Source of the DNA: Byssochlamys sp. IMV 00236
Lineage: Eukaryota > Ascomycota > Eurotiomycetes > Eurotiales > Thermoascaceae
DNA length: 64,000 nucleotides
NCBI GenBank assembly: GCA_001931875.2
Contig: MSJH02000799.1
Coordinates: 62,001 to 126,000, forward strand
Direction: 5' to 3'
The notes beneath the pieces were generated by a model. That model was given only the letters and a program-made list of their open reading frames with translations, made no database searches and had not been told where the DNA came from. This document shows, one piece after another, positions 12,056 through 22,811 of this stretch; positions within the stretch are counted from its first letter, which is position 1, and each line of letters begins with the position of its first letter. The translations under genes and the position numbers were made by a program.

Positions 12056-12299
12056 ATTTGATCACCCATGGTAGAATATGAGAGGATATATTGTACGCTA
12101 GAAAGCGATAGCGTATTCTTGACCCTCGAAAGTGTCCTGATGCGCTGGCGCAATGTGATGGGGAGTTGCGAGTTGCAGCTTGTTGGCCCGCGGACTCGCA
12201 GCTGTAATACTTAGTCTAGCTCCGCGACCGTTGACGTCGCTGTTCCCGCGAACCTCGTCAAGACACCTTTCACATTGATCTCCGCAATTATACAAAACA
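12056..12299. promoter_or_regulatory. Bidirectional promoter, ligase I / RINT1-Tip20
   Basis: Only 244 bp lie between two divergent start codons. The sequence is moderately GC-rich with CG-containing patches (GCGACCG, TCCCGCG) and no clear TATA box directed to either gene. Location alone supports the call. Confidence 0.55.
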
Positions 12300-15034
12300 A
12301 TGGCGGCTTCATTCTCCCAACTCCCACCGCACGAAAGTGCGAGGGTGGAAGACTATCTCAATGATAAAATACAGACCTCCACCGATTTGGAGAGTCTTGA
12401 CTCTCTTCTTTCCAACTTGCGCGCCCAGCAAGAGCTCCAACAAAAACAGGTACGGCCAGCGCTTAATTCCGTCGGACGTCAGTCTAGGGTATCGCAAAAG
12501 CTAACATACAACGTTATCAGCTAGCTGAAGCCCAAGAAGCACTGGAGAAGGCAACAAAGGCCTCGAATGACCATGCGAATGCGGTTCGACAGCAGGCGGA
12601 AGCCTTCAATAGGCAACAAGCGGACATTGACAGGCGATTGATGATTATAACTCAGTCGGACACCAGCGATGAAGCAGTAGCACAGTTTGAAGCTAGCATG
12701 GGGAAGCTCAGAAGACTTGATATCTCCAAAGGATACATGGAACTTTTGAATGAAGTCGATCGGCTGAGGTACCCACTACCACCTCTGAACACGAATATAC
12801 GGTCATCTAACACATTGTAGTAAGGAAGCTCTCGAGAATGTGCAGTCAGCGCCGCAACTTTCATTGCAACCGTATACTCGTCTGCGAAACCTTTCATTGT
12901 CGTTGAAAAACGCACAGCCAGCCGCAGAAGGCGCTGCCCCTCACTTGGTCGATTATGCAGAGAAACTAGCGTCTACACTATGGCACCAGATGAAGAAGGA
13001 TTTCACCAGCAGGTTGCAAAACAGTCTTGAGAAGATGAAGTGGCCTCAAAAGGACCTGGTTCTCACCAACGATGTGGTGGCGGAGTGGGCAGACTCAGTG
13101 CGCCTGCTACTCAGTTTGCAAGAGCCGTAAGCTACATTCTTGTCATTTCATAGTGTCCATGAGCTGACTAGTGAGAAACAGGGAACTAGAACAGAGGAGC
13201 ATATCTACTGGGAAGTCTGAGCAGGGTGCTGAACAGCCTATTCTCCTGCCGTTAGAGGCGATGGTACATCCACTCGATCTTCGGTTCAAATACCACTTTA
13301 GCGGAGAGAAACCTACAAATAGACTTGACAAGGTATGGTCGAACCCCTCCAAAAATACATCTACACGGGAGGCTGATACTTGGTAATTAGCCGGAATACT
13401 TTCTTTCCCACGTCATGGACTTGATCAGTACCTATAGTGGCTTCTTCGCAACATATCTTCAGCCGATTCTCGATGAAAGGGCGCAGGAAGCGGGATCCGG
13501 ATTGCAGCCATACTATTTGAATGCTACGCATGCATTTATTACAGCTTTGCTTCCAGTACTGCGTCAGAAAATCACGACTTTGCTCCCTCAGATTTCGGCC
13601 TACCCTCAGCTCCTTAGCCACTTCATACACGAGCTAATGGGCTTTGATAACGAAGTTCGGGATACATGGGGATACTCGCCCAATCCACTTCTGGAGGATC
13701 ACTGGAAGGGCTTGACATGGGAAGTTTTGACCAAGCAAGGCTGGTTTGACCGATGGCTTCAAGTGGAAAAGGAGTTTGCTTTGTCTCGGTACAAGGATAT
13801 CATCGATACTCCAGACAGTGGCCACATTGACTATGATGGGGTAGAGCCTTCAGCGTCCAAGCCTACAAAAGGTGCCATTCGGGTCAATGACCTCCTTGAG
13901 ACTATAACAGAGCGGTACCGTCCACTTTCATCTTTCAGTCAGAGACTACGATTCCTCATCGACATCCAAATTGCGATATTCGACCAATTCCATGAGCGTC
14001 TACACTCTGGTCTCGAAGCATATCTTGCCATGACGTCCACAATTGGACGCACCGTGCAAGGATCTGACGGACAGGCCGACCTTGAAGGTGTGGCTGGGCT
14101 CGAGCGGCTTTGCAGAGTTTTCGGAAGCGCGGAGTATTTGGAAAAGAAAATGCAGGACTGGAGTGATGATGTCTTCTTCCTTGAACTTTGGTATGAGCTC
14201 CAAGACCGTGTCAGAGCCAACAAGGACGGCGGCAAGAATGTCGCTGGGCCGATGTCTGTTGCGGACGTCGCCTCGCGGACCTCACAAGCCGTTGCAGACA
14301 ACCATAACAGCCATGGTCATGGCCCAGCCACAGATGGTGCTCTGTTTGACGAGACTGCATCGGCCTACCGCCGCCTTAGGCTCCGTTCTGAATCCATCAT
14401 TATCTCCACCTTGACGTACGATGTACAGTCAGCTCTCCGACCATACTCGCGCGTTTCGACATGGGCAACTTTATCACCCCATTCGGAATCAGCAGGCTAT
14501 CCATTACCTCCAAGCTCCGAGTTGACTGCCGCTATACGTACCCTCTCACCCACAATCTCCTTCCTTGCTCGTGCCCTTGGTATAGCCCCGCTTAAACGGA
14601 TAACGCGCCAGCTCCTCCTTGCCACCCAGACTTATATTTGGGATAACGTGTTACTACGGAATACATTTTCTACAGCAGGATCGATGCAACTTGCCAGCGA
14701 TGTGGACCATCTCTGCAATGTAGTTGACCAGGCTCTCGGACCAGCTGGGAAACCGGGCGAGTCGGCGCTGGTGATCCGGAAGCTCAAAGAGGGCTTGACC
14801 CTGCTGTCTTTGCAGATCAAATCCCAGCAGTCGACTGTGAGTCAGGACCAGCAGATAAAAGAAGCAGAATCAGAGTCGATATCTACACGCGGTCTGGATC
14901 TTTGGGAAGTGGAGAGAAGGCTCTTTGCGAACAACGAGAGCGCGAGAGAAGTGCTTTCTGAGCTGGAAATTGAAACCTTGACGGAATCAGAGGCCAGATC
15001 GGTATTGGAGAAACGAGTTGAAGTCCGGAGCTGA
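12300..15034 (+). CDS. RINT1/Tip20-family vesicle tethering protein
   Basis: Exons 12300-12449, 12521-12768, 12821-13126, 13182-13332 and 13391-15034 give 832 aa. All joins keep frame. Introns are 52-71 nt; the first has a CTAAC branch site. The N-terminal 100-150 residues are a coiled coil rich in Q, E and K (AQQELQQKQ, AEAQEALEKA). A long all-helical body follows, with the RINT1/TIP20 signature around PLDLRFKYHFSG...NRLDKPEYFLSHVMD at about 265-295. Family members belong to the Dsl1/NRZ complex, which tethers COPI retrograde vesicles at the ER. The family is also named RAD50-interacting in animals. The C-terminal part is a typical CATCHR helical-rod sequence. It is head-to-head with DNA ligase I. 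Confidence 0.88.
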
Positions 15035-15429
15035 AATATTGTTGTCTGGAAGTGCGGCATAAAGTAATGAGAAACAGTTCGATTAGTTCAGGGACCAACA
15101 TGGGACCGAATATACCCCACGCAAAATTGAATGTTTACTTAGGATCAGACACAAAGCGGAGATATTTAAAGTCATGATATTTCTATATTCGCCATATATA
15201 TTCATATTCAAATGGTTTGGGAGCGTGACTTTCTATGTACGTATGTACTTGCTCCGTATGAGTGGAATGTTCGTAGATATATATCCAAAAGATGGAGCGT
15301 AAATGGGGACAGCCGCCGCCCTTATGCACTTGGGTGTCCCAAACAACATGATATATACCCGTAAGTCCATTGGTCTTTTTTTAAGTGGTTTCTGATCAGA
15401 AGAGATTCAATGAGGGTGCAGAACCCCCT
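15035..15429. other. Convergent 3' region
   Basis: It separates the RINT1 stop (15034) from the decarboxylase stop (15430). AT-rich with TATATA/CATATAT patches at 15190-15290, as expected for two facing polyadenylation regions. No gene seen. Confidence 0.5.
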
Positions 15430-17326
15430 TCACTGCCGAACAACAGGCCCATGACCACGCTCAAAGGGCCCCTGTTTTCTCAACACGGGTCCATGGGGCT
15501 CTGTTGCGCGCAGCTCTTCAACCACACTGGGTCCAACCTCTTCAATTGCACGGACGAGTGTTTCCACAGTCTCCTTCGTAGTGAGAACGTTCACCACGCA
15601 GCGGAAAAACTTGCCCTTCCCGACGGCTTCCTCGTCGCCGCTCGGAGGGGCAAAGTCGATCATGAAGCCTTTGCTCACGATGCCGCGCGTGATCCTCTCA
15701 GTGATCTTGCTGTTGCGCCTGCCACGCTCGAGTTCATTGGGCGCGGATCCTGGCGGGTAGACGAACTGTCGGTTGGGAGCGTAGTAGAAGCATACCTGTA
15801 GACACGGAGGCGGGTTCTCGCTGACGAGGATGAAGTTCGGATTCGAGGATACCAAAGTCGCGAGGTAAGCAGCGATGTCACAGGCGGAATCGATCTGGCG
15901 CTCGTAGCCATCTGAGCCGTAATATGTCCAGCCGAGAAAGAGTTTGAGGGAGTCCGCGCGGCGACCGCATTGTAGTGTCAGATCTGCAAGGTCCCAGACT
16001 TCAGGAGAGTCGACCTGTAGGTCTGCTTGATCGGCGGGCTTTCCATTTGTCACTGGCTCTGGGTCATCGTTGTGGAAGAGGTAGCCAGCTGGGAGAGTAT
16101 TGGCGCGATGGAACTGGCGGATGTCAGCTGCCAAGAGGAAGGAACATGTCACTGGCGCGCCGAGCATCTTGTGAGGGTTAATGGCGATACTGTTTGCTTT
16201 CTCTGCCCCGGCAAGCTTGTGCTTCTGACGCCCAGAGAAGACGAATGAGCCACCCCAGGATCCATCGATGTGCAGCCAGAGGTTGTGTCGTTGACAGATG
16301 GCCGCGATTTCCTCGAATGGATCAAAGGATCCAAAGACCGTTGTTCCAGCGGTGGCATTGACATAGAAGGGTGTCCTTCCTTCGTCCTTGGCCTTCTGAA
16401 CGAGCTTCTCAAGTTCGGACGGAATCATACGCCCTGTTTTGTCCACGGGGACAGCCCATACAGCCTTACTTCCAAGACCAATCATCTGTGCAGCCTTTTC
16501 GATACTGTAATGGCCATGGCCACTCGTGAAGATAACAAACTTATATCCGTCATTGCCATCCGTCTTCGTGCGTGGGAACAGTGTGTTTCGTGCAATCACG
16601 ATCGACGTCGTATTGGACGCTGAGCCGCCCTGGACGGAGATTCCTCCTGCATGTTGACCGGTGAGTCCGAACAGGTTCGCCAACTTCTTTCCGGTGTATT
16701 TCTCAATGACAGTCAGGGCTGGAGAGACTTGGTAGACGTGGAGGTTGGTATTCAACGTAGCCAGAATCAACTCCGCTGCAACCCCTGGAGCGTTCGTTGA
16801 CGCGTACAGCTTATCCAAGAATCCCTGGTGCCATGTATTGACAGAGTACCGCAGAACCTTTTGAAGGATCTGCAGCAAGCCTTCCTGTCCCTTCCCCGAG
16901 GATGGGAATTCTAATTGTAGTGTATCCCGCAAGTCCTCCGGTCTCCGGTAGTCGACTAGAGATGTCACCGCGTCGCGAACGTCTCCATCGGAACCGTACC
17001 GGTCGCTTCCAGTTTTAAAAGGGTCTTTATCTGCGGAGTCGATGAATGGGATCAGAAGGTCTTGCACCGCATTGAGAAGCTAGACGAAGGCGAAACCGCC
17101 GTTAGTAAAGAATGTTGCTTTGGATCAGATCTGAACACGAGCATTGAAATGTCAGAGCAAGGACCATAAAAACGAAGAAGAGGGAGAAATTACAGAGCGA
17201 TGCGCAACAGTAAAAAGCGTTCAATTGCATTTGACTCGACGTTGATGGACTCACATTTCGCACTTCCTCCGCGCGACTCTGACTCTTCCCATTTGGCATG
17301 GGTGCTGAGGAACCATTAACAGACAT
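15430..17326 (-). CDS. Group II PLP-dependent decarboxylase (animal-type glutamate / cysteine-sulfinate decarboxylase-like)
   Basis: Exons 17326-17255 and 17079-15430, 573 aa. The 175-nt intron has a GTGAGT donor and TAG acceptor and joins ...EEVRN to LLNAVQDLL in phase 0. Fold-type I PLP enzyme features are clear: HYSIEKAA (cofactor-stacking His), HIDGSWGG (Asp that binds the pyridine nitrogen), and INPHKMLG containing the Schiff-base lysine. A GGSASN phosphate-binding patch is present around residues 160-170. The sequence resembles GAD65/67 and CSAD more than the plant/bacterial type of glutamate decarboxylase. Substrate could be glutamate, aspartate or cysteine sulfinate; sequence alone does not settle it. 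No signal peptide. A perfect 10-bp inverted repeat lies about 350 bp upstream of the start. Confidence 0.88.
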
Positions 17327-18155
17327 GGATTCTGGCAGTCGCAGTCGCAGAGCTTGTTCCTGTGCTACCGGGTATCGTTGGGACTGCTTGTTCTATTTTA
17401 TTTTATTTTTTTTTTTTCTTGGGACAATAATAATTGCGGCACTACCGGACCAACAACAGAAAGAAAAAAAAAAAAAGAATCCAAAGGCCGTTCTGTCTCA
17501 TCCCACCACCAAAAGCAGACGGCAATTGCGACACCGGCTTCTCCGCGATGGCGACAAACCCCGGCGGCGTGACATCATCAGAGATATCTTAATCATACGT
17601 CGCAAGAAAGTGACTATATGAATATACTTATATACTTACTTACTCTCACTATCTAGACGACGATTTAACCGAATCACCTCAGCGCGGGGTTCGAAGATAT
17701 TGGTCTACTCTTGCCCCGCGCTGCTGCGAGACAAGCGGCAAAGATTCCAGCCACGGCGTTGCTAAGTCACCATTTATCAAGAAAGAAGACTAGGGAATTT
17801 TTGCCGCTTCACATATATATATATAAGAGATCTGTCGGGATATAGATTAGAATACCATCAAGAATGGCGCTGATGAGAAAAGCCCATCTGTGACCTGCCC
17901 GGCCTGATTAGTCCCGGCTGTTAGACAGAGACGGATTGATCGACACTGCGACACTGCAGGAGGGAAGAATAAACCTGGTGATTGGGCTGGTTCCTGAACG
18001 ACATGCGGGGGACAACGCAGTGGAAATCTACATTCATCCTTTGATTGTGAGAATATTTGGATCGCGCAAACAACCGGAGAACAAGAAAAAGCCCTCCCCC
18101 ATCTTTGTGTATTCATTATTTACAATAAACCCTATCATGAGAACCACAAGGTCTT
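17327..18155. other. Intergenic region upstream of the decarboxylase
   Basis: It contains the decarboxylase promoter and the Nop9 3' end. Notable are T and A homopolymer runs at 17397-17420 and 17466-17479, a perfect 10-bp inverted repeat at 17680-17723 and a short TA repeat at 17814-17824. No ORF of credible coding quality. Confidence 0.5.
17680..17723. repeat. GC-rich 10-bp perfect inverted repeat
   Basis: CAGCGCGGGG (17680-17689) is matched by CCCCGCGCTG (17714-17723) across a 24-nt spacer. Nine of the ten pairs in the stem-forming arms would be G-C, so it could form a stable hairpin in RNA, or act as a split site for a dimeric regulator. It is about 355-400 bp upstream of the decarboxylase start codon. 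Confidence 0.65.
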
Positions 18156-20303
18156 CTATGACTTCGCAGCAACAGATTTCTGTCCACTCTCCATTTTCTT
18201 AGCTGGTTCAGTCTTCTCTGCTGTCCTCTCTGCAAAACGGGCTCGCGCGAGCTCAATCCTCGACTTGGGACGCTCTGCGGGGCCAGAACCGTTCTCTGTT
18301 TGAGGTCCCAATCCCTTGGCTTTCGCCTTCCATTCTCCTGGTCGTCGCTTATACAGATCCATGGACCAGTTCCGCCATACGGCTCGTCCCACGAAGGAAT
18401 CGCGGAGGGTGAGCTCATTTTGTGACAGCTCCTGTGCGAACCGCTCCTTAACGAAGAAGATGTCCTTGGTCGCGGGCCAGAGGGCATCCGCAACGTGTGA
18501 GCCGCTCGAGTGAAGGGCTAACTCGTTCATGTGGCCGAGGAAGCGCGACGTGAACTGGCGGCGGAACTGAGCGGTTGAAGTAGGAAGGGTGAGCGCTTGC
18601 TGAAGCACTCTCGAGGAAATAGGATCCATCGCCATCTGAAGCAGATCCTCTGATGACTTAGCCAAAAGACTGGAGTAGATCATTCCACTCAGCGGGCCGG
18701 AGACGCCCAGCATGGTTTGCGCGAGCAAAGAGCCGTGCGTCTTTTCCGCGTTTCTGGCCGTTGGGTTCTCCGGCTCTCTCTGCGGCTCTCCCTTGGGCTG
18801 GGATTCTTCTTGACTTTCTTGTTGGGATAATGGCTTGAGTTTCAGCATCTGATCTAGTCTGGTGGCAGGGTCCTTGTCATATGCAGCTTCGAGAGCCTTC
18901 GCGATAGGCGCGGTGTTGACTCCGCGAACCACACATCGCTCGATTAGCACCCTGGGAACAACCAATCTGGACCGTTCAACGAGACCTTGCGCTTCAGGCA
19001 AGATCAGTTCCACAGCAGCTTGCAAGTCATCTTTACCCAGTCTCTCCAGCACGCGTAGGACAACATACGAGGCGGTCTCATTTCGCGCGAGGGAACCAAT
19101 GCGTTCCTTGATACCATTTTTGTAGAGGTTTTTGAAGAGCTTTCCGGGAGCACATCGCACAATCGTCTCGAGCAATCGTGAGCCGACTGGATCGTAGAGT
19201 AAACCTCGGACAAACAGAGCACTTTCAGACCCTTCCTCCAATGTCTCATCCGGGATGAGCCTGCGGATAATGGAGTTCTCGTCCTTTGCGCTTGACTTGC
19301 CGAAATGGGAGAGCTCCAGAGATAGCAGGACCTGCAGCACCGGGTTTCCGACGGGGTGCGTAGCCAAGGCCCGGAGATATGTGTTGTCCAATACAGCCGT
19401 CATATCCTTCATGATCTTTTTCAAAGTATCTTCGAACGACTGCGGCACCGGCCTCCTCTGGGTGACGGCATTCTCAGCCGGAGGCTCTGCAGTTGGAGTA
19501 CCGCCTAGACGTTCCTTCTTCTTGCTGGCCACGACGGACTTATTCGAAACGACGTCGACTTGCTCACCGGCGAGCACTAAGAGAAGAACTCGGATGGTAT
19601 GTGACGCAAATCGCTCCGTTAGCAGGTAACCCCAGTTTTCCTGCAACTCCTCCACGACGGCCAAGAACATATCAGCCATGGACATGTCCGGAACCTCATC
19701 TTCCTCCTCCCCTTCCTCAACATCCACCACCTTCTCTTCCTTCTTCTTTTTCGATGGTTTGTGCGTCACAGCCGGCGCGGCATGAATGAATAGTGTCTCA
19801 CAACAATGACTGGCGAACCGATGTTGCACCAAGTGCAAGAAGTGGCCCAAAAATTTACCAAACAGCCTCCGAATCTGATGAACATCCGACATGGAGATCA
19901 ACTTCTCCATGAGTCTCGAGCAGGACTGACTGCACGCAATCTTCAATTCTTTCCCTTTCGCTTCCCTGTAGACACTCTCGACGAATAATTGCCGCTCCTC
20001 CGCATCCTGGAACTGGTTCAACTCGAGCAGCTCGCTCGCGCGCGAGAAATATTCTTGCTCTTCGGTGTCGAGCAGACCATAGAATGGCATATCGCCCGAT
20101 GGATGGCCACCTTCATATTCATTTTGGCCTTCTGCATTCCCATCTTCGAGGGCAATGTAGTCTTCGTTGTTTTCGAAGTCGACCTGCTGCTCGTTGTCGG
20201 TAGAGGGCTTTGGCCGTTTCGTCGCAGCCTCTTCGGGGACCTCTTCACGCTTGCGCTTCTTCTCTTCGGCGCGCCGGCCTCTCTTTTGCTTTTCGCGAGG
20301 CAT
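18156..20303 (-). CDS. nop9: Nop9, pumilio-repeat nucleolar RNA-binding protein
   Basis: A single exon of 715 aa. Nop9 is needed for 18S rRNA maturation; it binds the ITS1 side of pre-40S and holds back Nob1 cleavage. The N-terminus is strongly basic ([15 protein letters not shown], about 5-19), fitting nucleolar targeting. Several Puf-type helical repeats follow, for example [67 protein letters not shown] and [10 protein letters not shown]. They are interrupted by a charged insert at about 190-215 ([19 protein letters not shown]) and a low-complexity QES-rich insert at about 500-530, both common in the family. The C-terminal tail is again basic. First ATG used. Confidence 0.94.
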   Translation of the reverse strand: MPREKQKRGRRAEEKKRKREEVPEEAATKRPKPSTDNEQQVDFENNEDYIALEDGNAEGQNEYEGGHPSGDMPFYGLLDTEEQEYFSRASELLELNQFQDAEERQLFVESVYREAKGKELKIACSQSCSRLMEKLISMSDVHQIRRLFGKFLGHFLHLVQHRFASHCCETLFIHAAPAVTHKPSKKKKEEKVVDVEEGEEEDEVPDMSMADMFLAVVEELQENWGYLLTERFASHTIRVLLLVLAGEQVDVVSNKSVVASKKKERLGGTPTAEPPAENAVTQRRPVPQSFEDTLKKIMKDMTAVLDNTYLRALATHPVGNPVLQVLLSLELSHFGKSSAKDENSIIRRLIPDETLEEGSESALFVRGLLYDPVGSRLLETIVRCAPGKLFKNLYKNGIKERIGSLARNETASYVVLRVLERLGKDDLQAAVELILPEAQGLVERSRLVVPRVLIERCVVRGVNTAPIAKALEAAYDKDPATRLDQMLKLKPLSQQESQEESQPKGEPQREPENPTARNAEKTHGSLLAQTMLGVSGPLSGMIYSSLLAKSSEDLLQMAMDPISSRVLQQALTLPTSTAQFRRQFTSRFLGHMNELALHSSGSHVADALWPATKDIFFVKERFAQELSQNELTLRDSFVGRAVWRNWSMDLYKRRPGEWKAKAKGLGPQTENGSGPAERPKSRIELARARFAERTAEKTEPAKKMESGQKSVAAKS

Positions 20304-20716
20304 GGCTGCGATACACGCTGTGCAGGGGGTGGGAAATGGGGTATCTTAGATTGTGGTCGAAACCATTTGCGATGCGGTTTCGCCGTAGGAAATTTTTGGA
20401 TAAGGTGTGGTCAAAGCTTCCGCGCTAGTGATATCGGGTTCCCCGTTTCGCTGTGTTTGACGAGTTTGCATTTTCAAGACACAGCTTTTAATGAGAATAT
20501 GGGAAGAATAATCGGATTATTATCTATACATTACCTTGTACTGCTCGGTTAATAGTACAGAGGAGCACTGTTTAGTGCTATAGTAAGATGTGCAGTTTAG
20601 TTGTAATTAGTCTCGCGACCCAGATCGACTATTATACTTCATTAGGTACGAAACTTTTTAATGGTACGCTTACTCCTATGTCACATATCATACATAAATT
20701 AGATAGAGATCGAACT
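20304..20716. other. Nop9 promoter and Fmp25 3' region
   Basis: 413 bp between the Nop9 start and the stop of the gene behind it on the same strand. AT content rises towards 20500-20720, consistent with a 3' untranslated region. No further feature recognised. Confidence 0.45.
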
Positions 20717-22465
20717 TTACACTGCTGAGTATATAGCGGATACATGCTTTCCACACTCGACGCGCTGTTCCATGGACACTGTCCGGTTGCCCAGTTTTCC
20801 CTTGTGGCGTGGGATGATCTGAAGGCGTCGATCATTATCAGTCTTCTTGCCCACGGCGTCTGGAGGAGCATTGATGTTGGTAGGAGTGGGAATATTATTC
20901 CTCTTTCCCGTTCCCAGTTGCCAGTACTCATTGCCTCCCCACCAAAGAACATCGGAGCCAAAATTCGTGTCGCTGGTTGAGCGTTGAGACGAGTCCAGAT
21001 GAGTGTTGTTGTCCAAGACTGCGGACGCATGGGTAGCACCGACAGACAGTTGTCGCAGACGAATAGGGACAGTGTTCTTCCTTTTTTCATCATACTCAGC
21101 CAGGCCGCTGAGAGCTTTCACTTTGGTGGGAGCATCTTGCAAGTGCGTCCACCTTCCATTGCCAAGTACTCCGGTAATTCCCTTTCCTGAAGCCCATGTG
21201 TCAGCAGTGATGTGCCCTAGGTCCCTAACCAGCGACTTGTCTTCCTCAGGTCCGAGAATACGAGTAGCATCCACAGTAAAGAAGGTGTTTGCGCCACCTG
21301 CTGCGATGCTCGTAGCTTTCGGGTTCCAGATCTTTCCCGGATAGAGCTTTTGCAAGGGCAGCAAAGTTGGCGCGTCGGTATAAGGGAATGTCGGATCAAA
21401 TTCAATTCCCAGCTGGCCGAATCCGTTATCGCCAAATACAAACACGCGACCATCCTTGTCGAGAAGCAAAGAATGATAATCGCCGCTGGCCACTTGCACA
21501 ATCTTGGTTCCCCGGAGTGCTGTTATCTCATGGCAGGCGTCCACAGGGCCTTCAGGTCTCGTGGCCCAGGTAAGACCGGGAATACCAAGCTGACCACGGG
21601 ATGGATAATGATCCGTCGCAGAAGCTGCAGAGAAGACACGCCCGGAGTTTGTGAGCAACAAAACATGCTCTTCTCCTCCGCTGATCGCAGTGACTTTCTC
21701 GCCCAGGGATAAGCACGGTTGAAGGAGACGGTAGCTGACTCTGGCTCTGCTACCCACATAAGGCACCCAGGAACTTTCGCGCGGCTTCGGCCCCGATTGC
21801 TGATCGTTCTTAGAGATCGGGAGCGAGTATACGTTTCCATTGGACGACAGAGTAATAACGCGATCGCGAGACATGCAAAGCGAAACGAGATTTTTGCCGG
21901 TCAGAGTCTTCGTGGGCTTGAAATCGGTCTCCGAGTATCCTTTGCCCCATTGGATCAAGTCGCCATCTTCAGATATTGCAGCACCTGATCGTTCATCAAG
22001 CTTGAGGTCCCTGAGTATCTTGCCATCGAAATAAGAGATCTTCCGTGGTATTTTCACAATGGCTTCATTAGAATCCGGATCCACCACGCGATACTCATTT
22101 GAACCCCATGCATACACCCCCGGACTTTCCAGGCTCTTTTTCACCTGGACATGTTGCGCACTGAGATCTTCCTTCGACGGCTTGTCAGTCCTCCTTGACT
22201 TCTCGAAAACCAGCTCTGCGGGTGTTCTCGGTGCCGGTTGAGGTTCATTTGTTAGAAAGGTGTAGCCGACAAATGCTGCTGAGCCCACACCGATCGCGCC
22301 AAGGGTAGGCCACAGCAGTGAAGACGATGGCTTCTGCTGGTTATTGCTCGCATAGCATCGACATTGTAGTCTAGTTGGTCGCGTCCTTTTCGCGGCAGCA
22401 GCAAAAGTAGCGACTTTTGTCGCTGGTTGTCGAGTCCTGCTAGCGAGCATAGTGCAGACAGACAT
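20717..22465 (-). CDS. fmp25: Fmp25-like mitochondrial RCC1-repeat protein
   Basis: A single exon, 582 aa from the first ATG; the second ATG (residue 6) gives an equally good presequence. The N-terminus is Arg/Ser/Ala-rich with no acidic residues for about 45 residues, a typical mitochondrial targeting sequence. A single membrane segment follows (WPTLGAIGVGSAAFVGYTFL, about 52-71). The rest is a seven-bladed RCC1-type propeller with signatures such as VYAWGSNEYRV, ISGGEEHVLLLT, VASGDYHSLLL, VFVFGDNGFGQLG and LWWGGNEYWQLGTG. This is the architecture of yeast Fmp25, an inner-membrane protein linked to assembly of respiratory complex III. The gene is head-to-head with COG3. Confidence 0.9.
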   Translation of the reverse strand: MSVCTMLASRTRQPATKVATFAAAAKRTRPTRLQCRCYASNNQQKPSSSLLWPTLGAIGVGSAAFVGYTFLTNEPQPAPRTPAELVFEKSRRTDKPSKEDLSAQHVQVKKSLESPGVYAWGSNEYRVVDPDSNEAIVKIPRKISYFDGKILRDLKLDERSGAAISEDGDLIQWGKGYSETDFKPTKTLTGKNLVSLCMSRDRVITLSSNGNVYSLPISKNDQQSGPKPRESSWVPYVGSRARVSYRLLQPCLSLGEKVTAISGGEEHVLLLTNSGRVFSAASATDHYPSRGQLGIPGLTWATRPEGPVDACHEITALRGTKIVQVASGDYHSLLLDKDGRVFVFGDNGFGQLGIEFDPTFPYTDAPTLLPLQKLYPGKIWNPKATSIAAGGANTFFTVDATRILGPEEDKSLVRDLGHITADTWASGKGITGVLGNGRWTHLQDAPTKVKALSGLAEYDEKRKNTVPIRLRQLSVGATHASAVLDNNTHLDSSQRSTSDTNFGSDVLWWGGNEYWQLGTGKRNNIPTPTNINAPPDAVGKKTDNDRRLQIIPRHKGKLGNRTVSMEQRVECGKHVSAIYSAV

Positions 22466-22811
22466 TTATTCGCAGATTATCTCATAACACCTGCCGGCCA
22501 AGTAAATAACCACACAGCAGCAATTGAAGGTGTAGATATCGCAGACCTTCACTGAGAGATCTAAAAAAGAGCTTCTGTCGTCACTTCAACGCTAAACAGA
22601 TCAACAGAGGCGGCATTGGGCGGCAGAATCAGCACGAAGCTTAAGCGGCCACGAATGACATTGTCGCTAACGGTCAACGGACGATTATTTGGCGTCAGGT
22701 CTCAATATTGATCTATGGCTTGATTGATACGGTGCCGTTCTTGTTCATGTACCCAGGCATACGTCCCAAGACGATTCCTTAGCAAGTCCTGCCTGGGGAC
22801 TGAGCCTCATA
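22466..22811. promoter_or_regulatory. Bidirectional promoter, Fmp25 / COG3
   Basis: 346 bp between divergent starts. No TATA box or recognised site stands out. The COG3 reading frame stays open back to 22728, so the COG3 start could be slightly upstream if an exon is missing. Confidence 0.5.

Noticed and set aside
15385..15801. 138-codon plus-strand ORF at the decarboxylase 3' end
   Set aside because: Antisense of the conserved C-terminus of the PLP decarboxylase.
17814..17824. Short TA repeat considered as a TATA box
   Set aside because: It lies about 490 bp from the nearest start codon upstream of the decarboxylase, among other simple sequence; distance makes a core promoter unlikely.
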